Positions 37,362-49,680 of a stretch of DNA of 64,000 nucleotides are shown here, in pieces; the first letter of the stretch is position 1; each line of letters opens with the position of its first letter. Under the pieces are notes generated by a model. That model was not told the DNA's origin, searched no databases, and saw only the letters and a program-made list of their open reading frames with translations. The DNA lies in NCBI GenBank assembly GCA_001600455.1, contig BCKC01000004.1, positions 1,922,001-1,986,000 on the forward strand, read 5' to 3'. The position numbers and the translations under genes are program-made. This DNA comes from Endocalyx cinctus. Its lineage: Eukaryota > Ascomycota > Sordariomycetes > Amphisphaeriales > Apiosporaceae.

Positions 37362-37997
37362 TTTGAGCTTTGCTATATTCTAGTAAAGCTACCGGCGCAT
37401 TTCAAGATTTACCCATCTAATTGAAATTGTACGCAATGGGTATGAAATATGGGATATCTCTAGATTGAGATCGTACCATTTCCCTGAACTTGAGAAAGGT
37501 TAGAAAGGAGCTTGAGAGAGGTCGCCAGGTGGCATGTGCAAGGATTATCTTGAATTACATAAACGCCAAGCGCCACTAAGCAAGTAAAAGAGCTCCGTAA
37601 ATGCATATTATACCACTATACCACTACTACTGTACACTACATATACACTACTTACTGCGTCTAGTGCCTTATTCCTCCCTCAACAGCTCAGTAACCGTTC
37701 AGCCGTTTTAATGGGTGTGCCACCTGCATATTCCCCTGACAGCTCACTGAACAGATCGTCCAAGGAAATTTTGTAGGATTAACGGAAAACCGAGGCTTCT
37801 CGTCGTCATACCGTTACGATGTCACCAACATAGCCACCTCATACTACTCACCTTTGTATACTTTATCCATTAAACCTTAATAGTACTTGATTTTTAGTAT
37901 TTTTGATTTTCAAACCTATCTTATCCATTCATTTCAACTTTTCCTTTCCATTGCGACAATATCCCTTATTTTCAATATACTTCTAATAATACCAAAT
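37362..37997. promoter_or_regulatory. Divergent promoter between dsc2-like and cis-prenyltransferase genes
   Basis: These 636 bp separate two start codons pointing outward. The segment holds two TACACTAC octamers (37633-37640 and 37644-37651), a GTGCCACCTG stretch near 37718-37727, and T-rich DNA next to the plus-strand start. I cannot assign an SREBP or other factor site with confidence. Confidence 0.55.
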
Positions 37998-39266
37998 ATG
38001 TCCGACGGACTCTACCTTACCCATCTGCGAAACTCGCTATGGAAATCTCCTCCTATGGAATGGATGATTAAACGTGCTAGAGAATTGCTCATCGGTACCC
38101 TGAAGCAGGGCCCTATCCCGCAGCATGTAGCCTTCGAGATGGACGGTAACAGGCGATTTGCCAAGAATCACAAGATCGAGACTATAGAAGGACACAACCG
38201 AGGATTTGAAGCACTGGCTAGAGTATGTTGCTATTTTGAACTATCTCTCCGCAAACCCCCTTCGCAGGATGACTCGGAAGCTAACGGTTGCGCGCTATAC
38301 ATAAAGGTGTTAGAGATCTGCTATAAGTCCGGTGTCAAGGTCGTCACCGTCTACGCCTTCAGTATCGAGAACTTCAACCGACCGAGGCATGAAGTAAAAG
38401 GCCTGATGGTGATGGCGAAAGTAAAATTGGAACAACTGGTCCAGCATGGTGAACTGTTGGATCGTTATGGTGCCTGCATTCGCGTACTGGGTGAGCGGAA
38501 ATATATACCCGACGACGTCTTGCCATTTGTCGATCGCGCCATTGAGATGACAAAACATAACAAAGAGTGAGAATTCGCTAAAGAGAAGATTTTATGAGAA
38601 AATATCGGACTGACGAGGAAATATAGCGCCGTCCTAAATATCTGCTTTCCTTATACGTCGCGCGCCGAGATGACCAGCGCTATCAAGGCCACCGTAGACG
38701 AATTCACGTCGCCCACCAAGCCTACGACCCCGGGTTTTTCTGCGTCGCGAATCACGCAGAAGATCAGACTGAACCAGGCCTGCCAGGCCGGTACCTCCCC
38801 GCAGTCCGAGGAAACATCCGCGGACGCCACCGCTAAGCAAGCCGCCCAGCAACAAGGCCCCTCGGCCCAGGCAGGCGACTCTTCGTCGGTAAAATCAGAT
38901 ATTGACGATTCCATGTCCTCCACGACGGCTATGGACGAGGACTCGGCGGCTCCTCTTTCTCCTGTGGCTCAATCCGAGACGTACCCGAACCCGGAGGACA
39001 TCACGGCGCAGACGATCAACCGCCACACTTACACAGCCGATTGCCCGCCGCTAGACATCTTCGTGCGGACGAGTGGAGTGACGCGGCTCAGCGATTTCAT
39101 GCTGTGGCAGTGCCACGAGAACACGCACATCTTCTTCCTCAAGTGTCTCTGGCCGGAGTTCGACCTGTGGCACTTCGTCCCGATCTTACTCGAGTGGCAA
39201 TGGAGACAGAAGAAGATATTGGAGAAGGAAGGGACTTCTACCAATGGGGGTGTATCTAGGAGATGA
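37998..39266 (+). CDS. cis-prenyltransferase (dehydrodolichyl diphosphate synthase, RER2/SRT1 type)
   Basis: Extends farnesyl-PP with isopentenyl-PP in cis to make dolichol precursors at the ER membrane. Exon 1 is 37998..38566 and exon 2 is 38627..39266 (60-bp intron); 402 residues. Motif I is HVAFEMDGNRRFAK with catalytic Asp49, followed by the conserved GHNRGFEAL, and by VTVYAFSIENFNRP. The join gives HNKDAVLNICFPYTSRAE, as in the family. The late motif RTSGVTRLSDFMLWQC is at about 337-352, then FFLKCLWPEFDLWHFVPILLEWQ. Between them (about 217-312) lies a low-complexity insert rich in S, T, A and Q that is absent from the compact bacterial enzymes. The first in-frame ATG with full homology is 37998; upstream codons in the same frame are T/F/I-rich leader. 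Confidence 0.92.
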
Positions 39267-41033
39267 AGAATAAGATGTTGTTGTTGTTGTTCTTGTCTTA
39301 GCCTGTGACTGAAAAAAAGGAGTTAATAATGGGAATTGGTCTTTATATATAGTTTCTGTTTGCTTCTAGAAACCAGATCTGGAGTAAGAAATGCTGAAAA
39401 GGAAAAGAAAGAGACATACCCCTGGTCGGCGTTAATTGGTATAATAAGGTGTAATAGAAATTATCAAAGTGGTTATTTTCACAAGATTTGATATCTCGGA
39501 TAGTCACGGTAGGAATTGGAGCTCATTAAGATATTAACTGGTGTTTTTGTTATTTGATCACTAGAGATATTGATACAGTGCATAGATACATATTCTTTAT
39601 TTCCCTGGAACTCTAGGTTTTACGTCTATATACCCGGTGAAGCCAGGCCAAAGCCACTTTTGTAGTCTTACCTATGTTCAGAGCCAGTTGAATTCATCTA
39701 CCTTGGCAGCAGCTGCCTTTATCTTGGGAGGATTGTTAACGTTCTCTTAAGAACATGGTTCAATTTTTTTTTTTTTTTTTCAAGAATAGCCCTCGCCGTT
39801 GGTTTTCATTACGCTGCTGAGTAGGTTTGAGACACATCACTAATACCTGCTAAATATTTTGCGTATCTAACTTACATGATTTTCTAAGCCAGATGGATAA
39901 GTAAATTGTAACCACTCTTTCTGTCGTCACCAAAGAAAGATCTGGATAGGTACAAACCACTTTTGGGTAGACATTCCTTGACATATAAGGATGTTATCTA
40001 CTTCATTATTTTTGCATTTTCATATATTATTTCATTTGAAGTTGTACAGACATGCAAACTTGGTGTTGCTGCATGGAGGGGTTACACCACCTGCTTGGAT
40101 TTTGATTTCGACCTCGGATTACGCATACATCCATGGATGGTAAAGTCGATATAATGTGATTTTCTCCACAGCTTCACTTTCCCTTATCAACGATAATAAG
40201 AGAAGAAAAAGAACCATATACTAAATTATGTAAAATTTCCAACTTTACAATTTTAGTTTTGTTCAATATCCATGGATATCTACTGAAATTAAATTCCACG
40301 CTGCCAAGGTTTCTTCTTTTTTTTTTTTGGATTCACAATGGATCTCATATTCGGCTGTGTTGAGTCTTGACGACCACTTACCTTATTAGTAATTGACCAT
40401 ATCGGGACTTTATAACATTATCGATTATCTTATCAGCGATAATATCGGATTAATACTCGGATCAACTATGACGCACAGTTCAGTACTTCGAAAAATAACC
40501 AATCATGTTTACTTCCGATAAAACTTACAGATGTACTATACCCAAAGAGAGTCCTAGTGCCCGCACGCAAAAAGACAGACTTGGCATGGTGCCACGCTAG
40601 GAGTGTCTACATATCCTAGGCGTAGTGTATGTACGGAGTACATACTGACATATTGCTGCTATATTTTAAACTGTTCAGCAGGGACAATTAATCCCATCCA
40701 GTGTCATCCACTCAAAAGGTCTTTTTCCCCCAGTCGTCGTTTTGCGCCTCCGCTTCTATTACTTCTTCGCGTTCAAGTTTACTTTACCAATATCTCATAT
40801 TAATTTCAGTACTCGATATAACAAAATGGCTTGAGCTTCGTTCTTCTGAAGTCTCTTGCCTACTTGATCTAGTCCATAGAATCCTAGAATTCCTCTCAAA
40901 TCTTTCCAAGACAGCTCCGACCCCCCAACGCCTAGTTGCTACCTTTATTTCCCATTCATACCAGTTGTAATTTTTTTTCTCTCCTTTTTTTTCTTTCGAG
41001 ACTGCGACGAGGTTACTCTTTCTATAAAATAAG
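39267..41033. other. Intergenic between cis-prenyltransferase and ING-family gene
   Basis: AT-rich. It holds a T17 tract at 39764-39780 and one GTAGTGTA octamer at 40622-40629. Frames of 60-98 codons near 40603-41080 overlap each other on both strands and are not supported. The last 250 bp form the leader and promoter of the ING-family gene. Confidence 0.5.
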
Positions 41034-43248
41034 ATGAAGACTTCTAGACCACCACCGGCTGAAAATGCCCTTAATTCCAATAGGAGGGCTCAACCAGTTC
41101 GCCAGACTCGGGTGAACCCTCCGAGGGTATCTTCCTCGTCCCGCAATCTTGCTGGAAGGGAATCGCTCGCAGGAAACACTAACCATGATCAACCTATTGA
41201 TATTTTCCCAGCGATTACACACTTTACTGACGCTATTACTGCTTTACCGAAAGACATGGTCCGACATTTCACCCTTTTAAAAGAAGTCGACGCTAAAATC
41301 TTTGCCCCCGAAGAAAACCTTTTCCAGCTCGTCGACGCTGCCCTCAAATCAAGCTCTCCCCATGTTCTTCGAGCAGCCAACGATGCCTCCAGCAGTGCGA
41401 CTGCTTCAGCCCCGATGAGCGCCCAAAATAGCTCTAACGGGCATTCCAGGACCGTAGCTACGGTTCCTGGATCGGTCGACGAGCAATACAGTTCAGGAAC
41501 ATTAGATCAAAACCTACTCCGAAGACAAATTATTCGGCAAACGTGTTATAAACTTCAAGAAATGCTAGTGGCACTAGAAGAGAAAAATCACGTCATAACA
41601 ACAGCGAACGATGCAATTACCAAGCACCATGCTCGTATTAACGACGTGTGGCCACATCTCGAAGCTGAGTTCAGCGACGAAGCAAAATGGGGAAGCACTA
41701 CACATTGGGCGTATCCTGAAAACCGAATAAGTCGCGCAACCCAGGCGGAGCGATCGCGTCGGGATGGTGCCGCAACTATTACAGCAGCCGCGCAACAAGT
41801 GGCTGAAGAAGCCGCAGCTCGCAGCGACGCAAGGAAGCAAGCGATTATAGCCAAGAAAGGACTCAAAAACCAACATCATGATTCGGACGCAGATGATCAT
41901 GATCATAAAGGGAAAAACGAGTCAACAAAGAAGGGACACGGCGGCAGTAAATCGCGGAAAGTGGCCGAAGCACCTGCACCTGTTGGCCTTGGAATTACTT
42001 CAGGAAGCACTCCTACCAACGGCACTACCTCCTCCAAGCGACGAAAAGTTGAGAATAATAAAACAGCCGTGGACGGGGGTTTACCAATGGAGCGCGCCAT
42101 GAGTTCGGTGATGGGTAACAATTCTGCCAAAACTAAGAATGCCAGTCCACGAGCAACGCCTGCACCTGAGCCAACCAAGAAGCGAAAAGCACTCCCAACC
42201 GCGAATGGTTTATCCAAGAAGAAGTAAGTTTTGTCGTGTCGATTTTCTCGCCGAGCTTGCAACTAATGTTAATTCATTTCAGTAAAACCGCTCTTGCGGC
42301 GGCTGCCGTTTCGCCCGCTCTCGTATCATCTCCTGCCCAATCCAATTTCGCTTTTACAGAACCTAAAGTAGTCGGTCGCGCGTCTCCAGCACCTTCGGCG
42401 AATGCGTCCCGGCCCGCGTCGTCACGAGCAAGACAAAATTCGATTAACTCAAACGCGGAAAATACCCGACAGCGGCCCGGTTCATCCGCGTCAAATAGAC
42501 CAAATGGCACTCCCATTGTCCCTCCAGAGAATATTGCGATTCCCAACGGAACGCGACCATCTATCGAACCTAGGGCTTCAAAAGAGCCGACAAGTAATGT
42601 AAAGATGGAAGTATCCAAAGAAGAGGCGACTCATCCAATTGTGAGATCTACCAGCGCTGCTGGAATTAGCAAGAAGGAACCACCCTCGAAGCCGGAGGAT
42701 TTGGAGATGAAAGTTGATGCGCCACAGGCTCAAGCGATCGTCACTACAGTCGTTACTACAAAGAGCGGACGGGCTAGTAAACCGTCAACGCCTGCGTTGG
42801 GTAGCTTCCCGGATCCTCCACAACGATCTCGGTCGTCGCGAAATAACGCCGCGGCAGGAACTAAAAGACCCAGTCATAAGAAGGGGGCAGGAGCAGTACA
42901 ACCCACTTTAGCGGCGCGGGCGACAGACGAAGATGCGAATAACAGCAACCAAGGCGACGACGAGGGTGAGATTGACGCCGACGAACCGTTATACTGCTAC
43001 TGTAACGGGGTCTCGTACGGTGAGATGGTAGCTTGCGACGCTAAAGATTGCCCTCGAGAGTGGTTTCATCTAGACTGCGTGGGTTTGAAAGAAGCGCCGC
43101 CCGATAATCGTAAGTCGGACGTTTTTTATACCGTCTGGTCGGAACATTTCAGGAAATATATGCTAATTAGCTATTTGTCTTAGAAAAATGGTATTGCGAC
43201 AACTGCAAAGACCGTATAAAATCGGGAAAGAAAGTAAACGGCAGATGA
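41034..43248 (+). CDS. ING-family PHD-finger protein (Pho23/Yng-like)
   Basis: Chromatin-complex subunit that reads H3K4 methylation. Exons are 41034..42223, 42283..43109 and 43184..43248 (introns 59 and 74 bp); 693 residues. The ING N-terminal region spans about 55-190 ([38 protein letters not shown]). A long disordered middle with KKRK-like basic patches follows. The C-terminal PHD finger (634-682) has the full C4HC3 set: Cys635, 637, 648, 653, His659, Cys662, 677, 680, with the ING signature [16 protein letters not shown] and WFHLDCVGL. The last exon supplies [10 protein letters not shown] and a short polybasic tail. The large size and layout suit the Pho23 (Rpd3L deacetylase) branch more than the short Yng1/Yng2, but that assignment is an inference. 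Confidence 0.9.
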
Positions 43249-46200
43249 TGTGTCGAGGACGCACGATCCTACTACAATACCGAAACGGATTTTAAAGGGA
43301 GTCTTGGCATCCAAGGCGTACAAGAGAATGTGCATTAATATTTATACCAAATTACGCTATACGGGTGTCCCTGAAGGCATATCGCCTCTAGATGAGCCAT
43401 ATATGTTCATCCTGGTATTGGCGCACCGGAGTTTCTGCTCTTATCGCTGGATATTCGGCACGTACTAATATTGTGCCAGTATCTGCGTGTTACTACTAAA
43501 CTTGATTACATTTATTTATTTATTTTTTTCTCTCCTGCGTTGCTACCATTAGCTATGATACCAATCGAACTCATTATCGTCGATAGAGATGCCGGTACGA
43601 TAATGAGAGTAAATGGGGAATTAAATGAATCACGGGAGGCAGCTAGAGTTTGTTAATATTTTTATTTTACGTGTATGGGTCACTCGGGTAGATATCTGAA
43701 GGAAAACAGGTAAATTTTGGCCCGGATGACTGTACGAAAAGAAAAGAACATAGACGGAATGTAAATAGTACTATACATAGCTTCGTCTTTGTCGGATTAA
43801 CCGGTCAACTGATGGACTGAATTTGAGGATTTGTCAAAAAAAATAATTAGGATACTAGTACATCAGAAGCTGCGTTATAGCGAAAGAATAGCTCTATCAT
43901 GCGTATAACTCTCGCTATTATTCATCGTGGGCTAAGTACTCTGTAGATCTCAGCATTATTGCCGTGTACCTACTGGTTAGGTAGTTTAAGCTTGGACCTG
44001 GATCTGGAGGCTGAAGTCCGGGAAGCGGATAATGGTGGCCGAGTGGATTAGGATTGCGCGTGAGTAACAAAACAATAACCTTGGAACTAACTAGCGGGTA
44101 AGATCGAGAGCGACTTCGGCTCCCCACGTATCCCGGTCCTAGAGATCACGGGGATGAAAATATCATGTCAAACTGAGCTGACTGAGGTAGGCTGTGTGGG
44201 CCGGATTCTAAATGAAATTCATCAATGCCTAAACTACCTGACTATGTAGCTACGGGATGTACGGACGCACTCATACCAGATATTTCGAATAGACTACCGT
44301 CGAATCACTTTTATGCATAAATCCATGCATTTTTGTAATACGAGTTACTCATTACTTAATAATTACTAGGTAGTTTGGAGACATTTGTTACCCGGTAGTC
44401 AATCCACCACGATCAATTCGGTCATATGACAACTACCTAGGTAGAGAAAGCTCCAGTACCGGCGCTAGAACGTGCTCATAACAATAAAAATTTATTGTTC
44501 TGGTGTTTTTTTTTTTTTTTTTTTTTTTTTTTTGTAAGTATGGGGTTTATGGTATGGTATGGGATGGGCCATACAGTATGATCAAGACAAAGCTATGTAA
44601 TCCGGGAGCGAAGGAGGAAACAAAAGGCGAGAAAGAAAACAAAAGGTTCAAAAAATCAAAGAGCTAAGTTAGATGATTTGTTCGGTTTGGAACGGCCCAG
44701 TTAAGTTTGTTCTAAGATATTCTTCTTTCCATGATCTATACCGGTTGGAAACGCTGGCGTCCAAGTTAGCTGATTGGATTCACATTAGCTTCTTTTAAGG
44801 CTATGGTAAATGAAAATCAGAGAACCTGAGCGACGGAAAGCCGAACAGATGATCAACCTCCTTTTTTTTTTTTTTTGAATCGTTCTTCTTTTCTATTTCG
44901 CCTCCGGGGTAGCTGTCGGGCTAGACTAGGCTGGGCTGAATAAAGGGTAAGTAGCTCAAAGCTGCGGCCATCTTTGGTGATCCTATGATCCCGACAATGC
45001 CCTCTAATAATGAATTAGATTATATTTTAATTACTACAGTACAAGCTTGAAAGATGACCCATGAACTACGATCACTTGGACGTAAATATCGGGGTTTGTT
45101 CCTGTTACTGCGACCTACAAGAAAGTATAAGTAGAAAATATAAAAGATGTATGGACGGAGTACAGAGTAGATATGCTGCGATATACCGTCATCTGTGGCT
45201 AATGTGGCGTTACCTGTTAGTCGACGTCAACGGTTCCACGAATCATGATGCCAAGACAGGGGGGTTCCACGAACAGGATACCCCTTATTTTGTTTTATGT
45301 TTTAAAAGAAAGGTTGAAAACGGAAAGAGTTGAAAAAAAAAAAAAATCAAACAAACCATTGTTTTCCGAATTCGTTTAAACGACTACACTAAAAAAAATA
45401 AAAACATCAACAATGGATCTCGAGGTCTTAAATAGATCGTAGACAAAAAGGATTATCTGACATTACCATTACTCAATCATTATGCAATTTATGAGGAGTA
45501 GTCTAAAGGCCAAGAGGCAAATAGGACGGTTCATGTGACGTGAAGATTGCCATCTCCTACGACCGCTTTGTTTCTATTACCCAAGAATTAAGAACTGGTC
45601 TATGGGGAAATCATCCACCATACTATATTAACCAAACGATTTATTACAGTCTATACACGTGTATACATGCTCTAGTCTTAATTCGTATTAAACAGCCCTT
45701 CATTACCCCAGGTTTTTCTTTCAAGGCACGTACTATACATATACAAATGCAGCTAATATGCGTAAGTAGTTTTACTGACAAGCTAGTACACGACCCTGAT
45801 CCTGACCTTGACCTGCATTTACTATTTACCTGACGGAGTCAAGCTCCATCCATCATCCACCGTACATATACATAGTACATACATATACTATATCTCCATA
45901 TATAAATCTTTGGAGTATCATTTTTTTTCTTGCGTTGGAATCATATAGCAAGAATCAGGAAACCGGACCCGAGAAAATATTAGTAAAAAGAAAGTCATCC
46001 TCCCAGTACATTTGTTCATCTCTCTCACCGTCTCTCGCCTATTTCTCCCAATATTTCTTCGTATTTTAACCTTCCATCTCATCATAACACCCCCCGCATT
46101 ACGCCAAAGGAAACATTTACCTAATAATCCACCATCTTGACTAAGAGAAAGGGCATTCATAGGGTGGTTCGACCTATATCCGGTGTCTGCTTCTCTTTTT

Positions 46201-46348
46201 TGTCATTCACCTAATTTTGTTACTCCGCGGGAACCTGCGTTACCACATCCTAGGCGGGAATTACGCTATTGCAACCTACTTGTCATCCAAAAAAAAAAAA
46301 AAAAAAGTAATCCTTGACAGTAGCCTGGTCCTTTTTTTTTTTAACACC
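43249..46348. other. Intergenic region between ING-family and F-box/LRR genes
   Basis: About 3.1 kb without a supportable gene. It holds a T28 tract (44506-44533), a CTACCTAGGTAG palindrome (44433-44444), T and A runs near 44862-44876 and 45333-45346, and an A18 run just before the next gene (46289-46306). Open frames of 60-97 codons show no domain. Confidence 0.5.
44506..44533 (+). repeat. T28 homopolymer tract
   Basis: Twenty-eight T residues in intergenic DNA, followed by GTAAG. Seen directly; length may be affected by slippage. Confidence 0.9.
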
Positions 46349-48369
46349 ATGACTTGGACGCACACCACTTCTCCCCCCGGGCACGACACAGGTGAAATTT
46401 ATACCCCAACATTAAAACCTAGCCCAATGTCATCAGAAAAGATGGATCACGATGCTTCTCGTCCTCACTTCGAGTCTCCCGAAAAATCAGGTCGCTCGTC
46501 TTTTTCTTCCGTCCGTGAGAAAGATACCAACCTCGTTCAAAGCTTCACTAGTACGAAAGTGTCATCATATATGGGCCAGTCCGAGCACGTAATAGAGGAT
46601 CAACAATCGCCCACGGAGATGGCTACTTCCCACTTTATGCCACCTTTGACAAACCCACACAGCAAGTTACACGGCTGTTGGTTCCCCGCCGTCGCGGCTG
46701 ACGGCTTTCAGGGTTGGAAACAGATTGGTGTCAAGGGCAGACAAGCCAGCAAGAGTTATGGGGACTTGAAGGAATTAAGAGTTGTCTGGTCCAGTACTAC
46801 CGCTCCGGTAAAGAATGAAGGTCCGAAACAGCCGGTCCCGGGCACGTCACGGATCGAAAAGTTGCCAATAGAACTTTTAGGTAAGTTCGAGTGCCCCTCG
46901 GCCTCTTTCACCACGAGTTGATACTAATCAGGCATTGTTATATCCAAATAGATCAAATAATTGATAACCTAAGACTCGATGTCCCTCCAGATGGGATCTC
47001 TTCTCGGAATGCAGACTTGATGGCCATGTTGCTGACATCGAGGAAGATGCACTCGGCAACCCTTAACTCGCTTTACAAGAATATCACAATCCCTCACTCC
47101 AAGATATTCCGAAAATTTCTTACTCATCTCTCAGATAACCGAGAATTGGGCACCATCATCCGCCGTCTCGACTTCAGCCACTTCAACCCCGTCGCACATT
47201 TCTCGACGGCTAGCGAGCGCGCTACTACCCGCAACCTCACCCCCGAGACTCTACTTCAGTGTTTGAACATGACCCCCTATTTACGGGAGTTTCTTGCTCA
47301 GGAGTATATCGAGGATGAGATAGACAATCACGTTCTTCGAAAATTGTTCCTAGACCTACCTAATCTTCAGGGTGTGGATTTCTGCGGCTGCATGTCCGCC
47401 GGGTTCAGAACGTCGTTTCAGTCGATACTTTTATCCGACTGGCCAGAAACCGTGTCTATATCTCGCCTATCACTCCATCGATGTATCTCCCTACCCCCAT
47501 CCGTCTTCGAGACCCTTTTACCGCGATTAGGAAGACTTACGCACTTGGATGTCATGGGAACGCGCATCACCAACGAGGCATTGATGTCGATCCCGCATAC
47601 CGCCAGACTCACTCATCTCAACCTTTCCAAATGCCAGAGCCTGACTCCTGACGTTGTGATTGAGTTTCTCGCGCACCACCCGGCTGCTCGGGGTTTGGTC
47701 TATCTGAACCTAGCGTCAGACTCGCGAAGTCATCAGCTATTGGACGCGGATGACGTGACGAATCTCATCCCGCATCTACCTCCCACTTTGAAGTCGCTGA
47801 GCTTGAAGGGGAGCAAGATGGTGGCGTCGCACATCGAGCTCGTCCGACCGCTCACAAAGCATCTCGAAGAGCTTGCTCTAGGCCGCCACCTGAAAGTGTC
47901 CGACATCGACCGTATTTTCGTGCCGGACGAGCCCCAAGACGGCGACGAAGACACGAGCCGGCAGCAGTTAGAATGGGTGCCCCATTCCCTGAAATACCTC
48001 GACCTCTCGGACTACGACGCGGCGGAGCTCGACCTCAGCGAGCTTTTCGCGAGGTCCACGGCCATCATGAAGACCTACTCGGCCCCGCTGGACGTGATCG
48101 AGGTCACGGACGGCTTGTATCTCCGGCTATCCAAGTCTCCGGTCGTGGCGCGCGCCGGTTGGACGGTGACGGAGCTCGGTAGCAGAGCTTGGCTGGTCCG
48201 GAGACAGCAGCCCGACGCGCAATCGTCATCGTCTCAGCTTCCGCAGCACGATAGCGGTGCACGTCCGTGGAAGATGGGCGCTTTGTTCTGGGGGATGCGA
48301 AAGGTGCCCGTGGCGGTCGCGGAGGTGGGAGGCATGTACGGGTCGTACATGTTTAAGCGCAAGTTGTAA
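46349..48369 (+). CDS. F-box-like leucine-rich-repeat protein
   Basis: Exon 1 is 46349..46880 and exon 2 is 46952..48369 (71-bp intron); 649 residues. The join creates SRIEKLPIELLDQIIDNL (about 166-183), which resembles the first helix of an F-box; the next 30 residues fit less well. Leucine-rich repeats follow at about 270-480: SRLSLHRCISLPPSVFETLL, then LTHLDVMGTRITNEALMSI and LTHLNLSKCQSLTPDVVIEF, then LKSLSLKGSKM and LKYLDLSDYDAAELDLSEL. Such proteins usually act as SCF ubiquitin-ligase adaptors, but no partner can be inferred. The first 165 residues are disordered. The start has a CACCATGAC context and directly follows T-rich and A18 leader DNA. The second exon grows GC-rich toward its 3' end. 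Confidence 0.8.
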
Positions 48370-49680
48370 GCTTGCTTTCGATTTTTTTTTTCCGAGCTTG
48401 TATTCTGTTTCCACCTTTTACGAAACTTTCTTGTCTTTTCATCTTCTTGTCCTGGGATACCAAAACAGCATTGGTTAAATAAACAGGTCTCTTTCTTATT
48501 GTCGAAATGCTAGGCTTAGGCTGACTGGACTCGCCTTGCATTAAGTAAGTACTGGTTAATTACTATGTATTTGTTTTTGTGTTTTGATATTTGCCTGGAG
48601 TTTGGAAATCAAAACAAAAATGGAGAGAAAAACAAAAGCGGCTTGATGAGTATTGAATAAAAAAATAAATAAAAAATAAATAGTACTTTTAGTGTTAGAA
48701 TAATTAGTATATAATAGTTTCTTATCCTTACTTTTATTTATAATTATTATTTTAAGATGAATTAGCCAAGTTTATGAAGAGACAAATAACCAGTTTAAAA
48801 TATTGTATATAAGGAGAGACTCCCATTAATAAATATGAGTTCTTCTGCTACCTACACCTTGATTTTTGACGGCTGCATTATAGCTGCCACTCCCAAATCT
48901 GGATATGATAACTGGTTACATATGAAAAGATTTTGTGAAAATGTGAATATTCTATGATAAGAAGTTCTCTTTGAAAACCCAATATTCTAACTTCGCCACA
49001 TCTCTTCATATAAGAACCTTCCTTATTATAGCAGAGCCATCGTGCGTACACTTGTAGCACGGTTCAATAAACACTGTCGCTCTAGAAAAGTGTTTTTCTT
49101 TATACATAATATACAAAGGAATGGGATATTACGGTAAATAAATAATATTACTGGCAGATTTAAATGACTTTCATACAGCGAGCCCCTGGCTTTGTTTGGA
49201 ACTGTCGTCAGCGTTGCCTCTCGAGATTTGCCAAAACAAAAATCACTTTCGATAGGTAATTAACTAATTAGTGCCTTTCTTCTTCTTTTTTTCTTTTTAA
49301 TAATATTAAAGCAGAAGGCGTGGAAATCAGACTGCGTTTGATTGTACACTCCATCAACAAGATCATTTATTTTGGATTCAAAGAAGTTATTTAATAGATA
49401 AAGCATAGGTTTTTTTTTTTTTTTTTTTGAAACAATTACATTGTTCAAACAACACAATTGTTATTCTGAACATAGGCTATGTACTTACATCTGGAATAAA
49501 ACTAACCTAAAGTATTTGTATATAAAGCCTGTCGCTACCGTTGTTATTTTGGTGGGGGCTACTTCGAAACGACGTGTAATCTCATAAACAGGAAAAGTAA
49601 ATATATCAACGACAAAAAGTTTACTGAAATACTTTTTTTCAAAGCAAAGAGAGAAAGATATCACATACTATATTACCAGT
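48370..49680. other. Intergenic region, AT-rich
   Basis: No supportable gene. 48640-48830 is strongly AT-rich and a T20 tract is at 49410-49429. The final few hundred bases are the promoter and leader of the acyltransferase gene; no clear TATA box was assigned. Confidence 0.5.

Noticed and set aside
46165..46190. GGTTCGACCT-like word considered as a tRNA B box
   Set aside because: No matching A box, acceptor stem or anticodon arm upstream.
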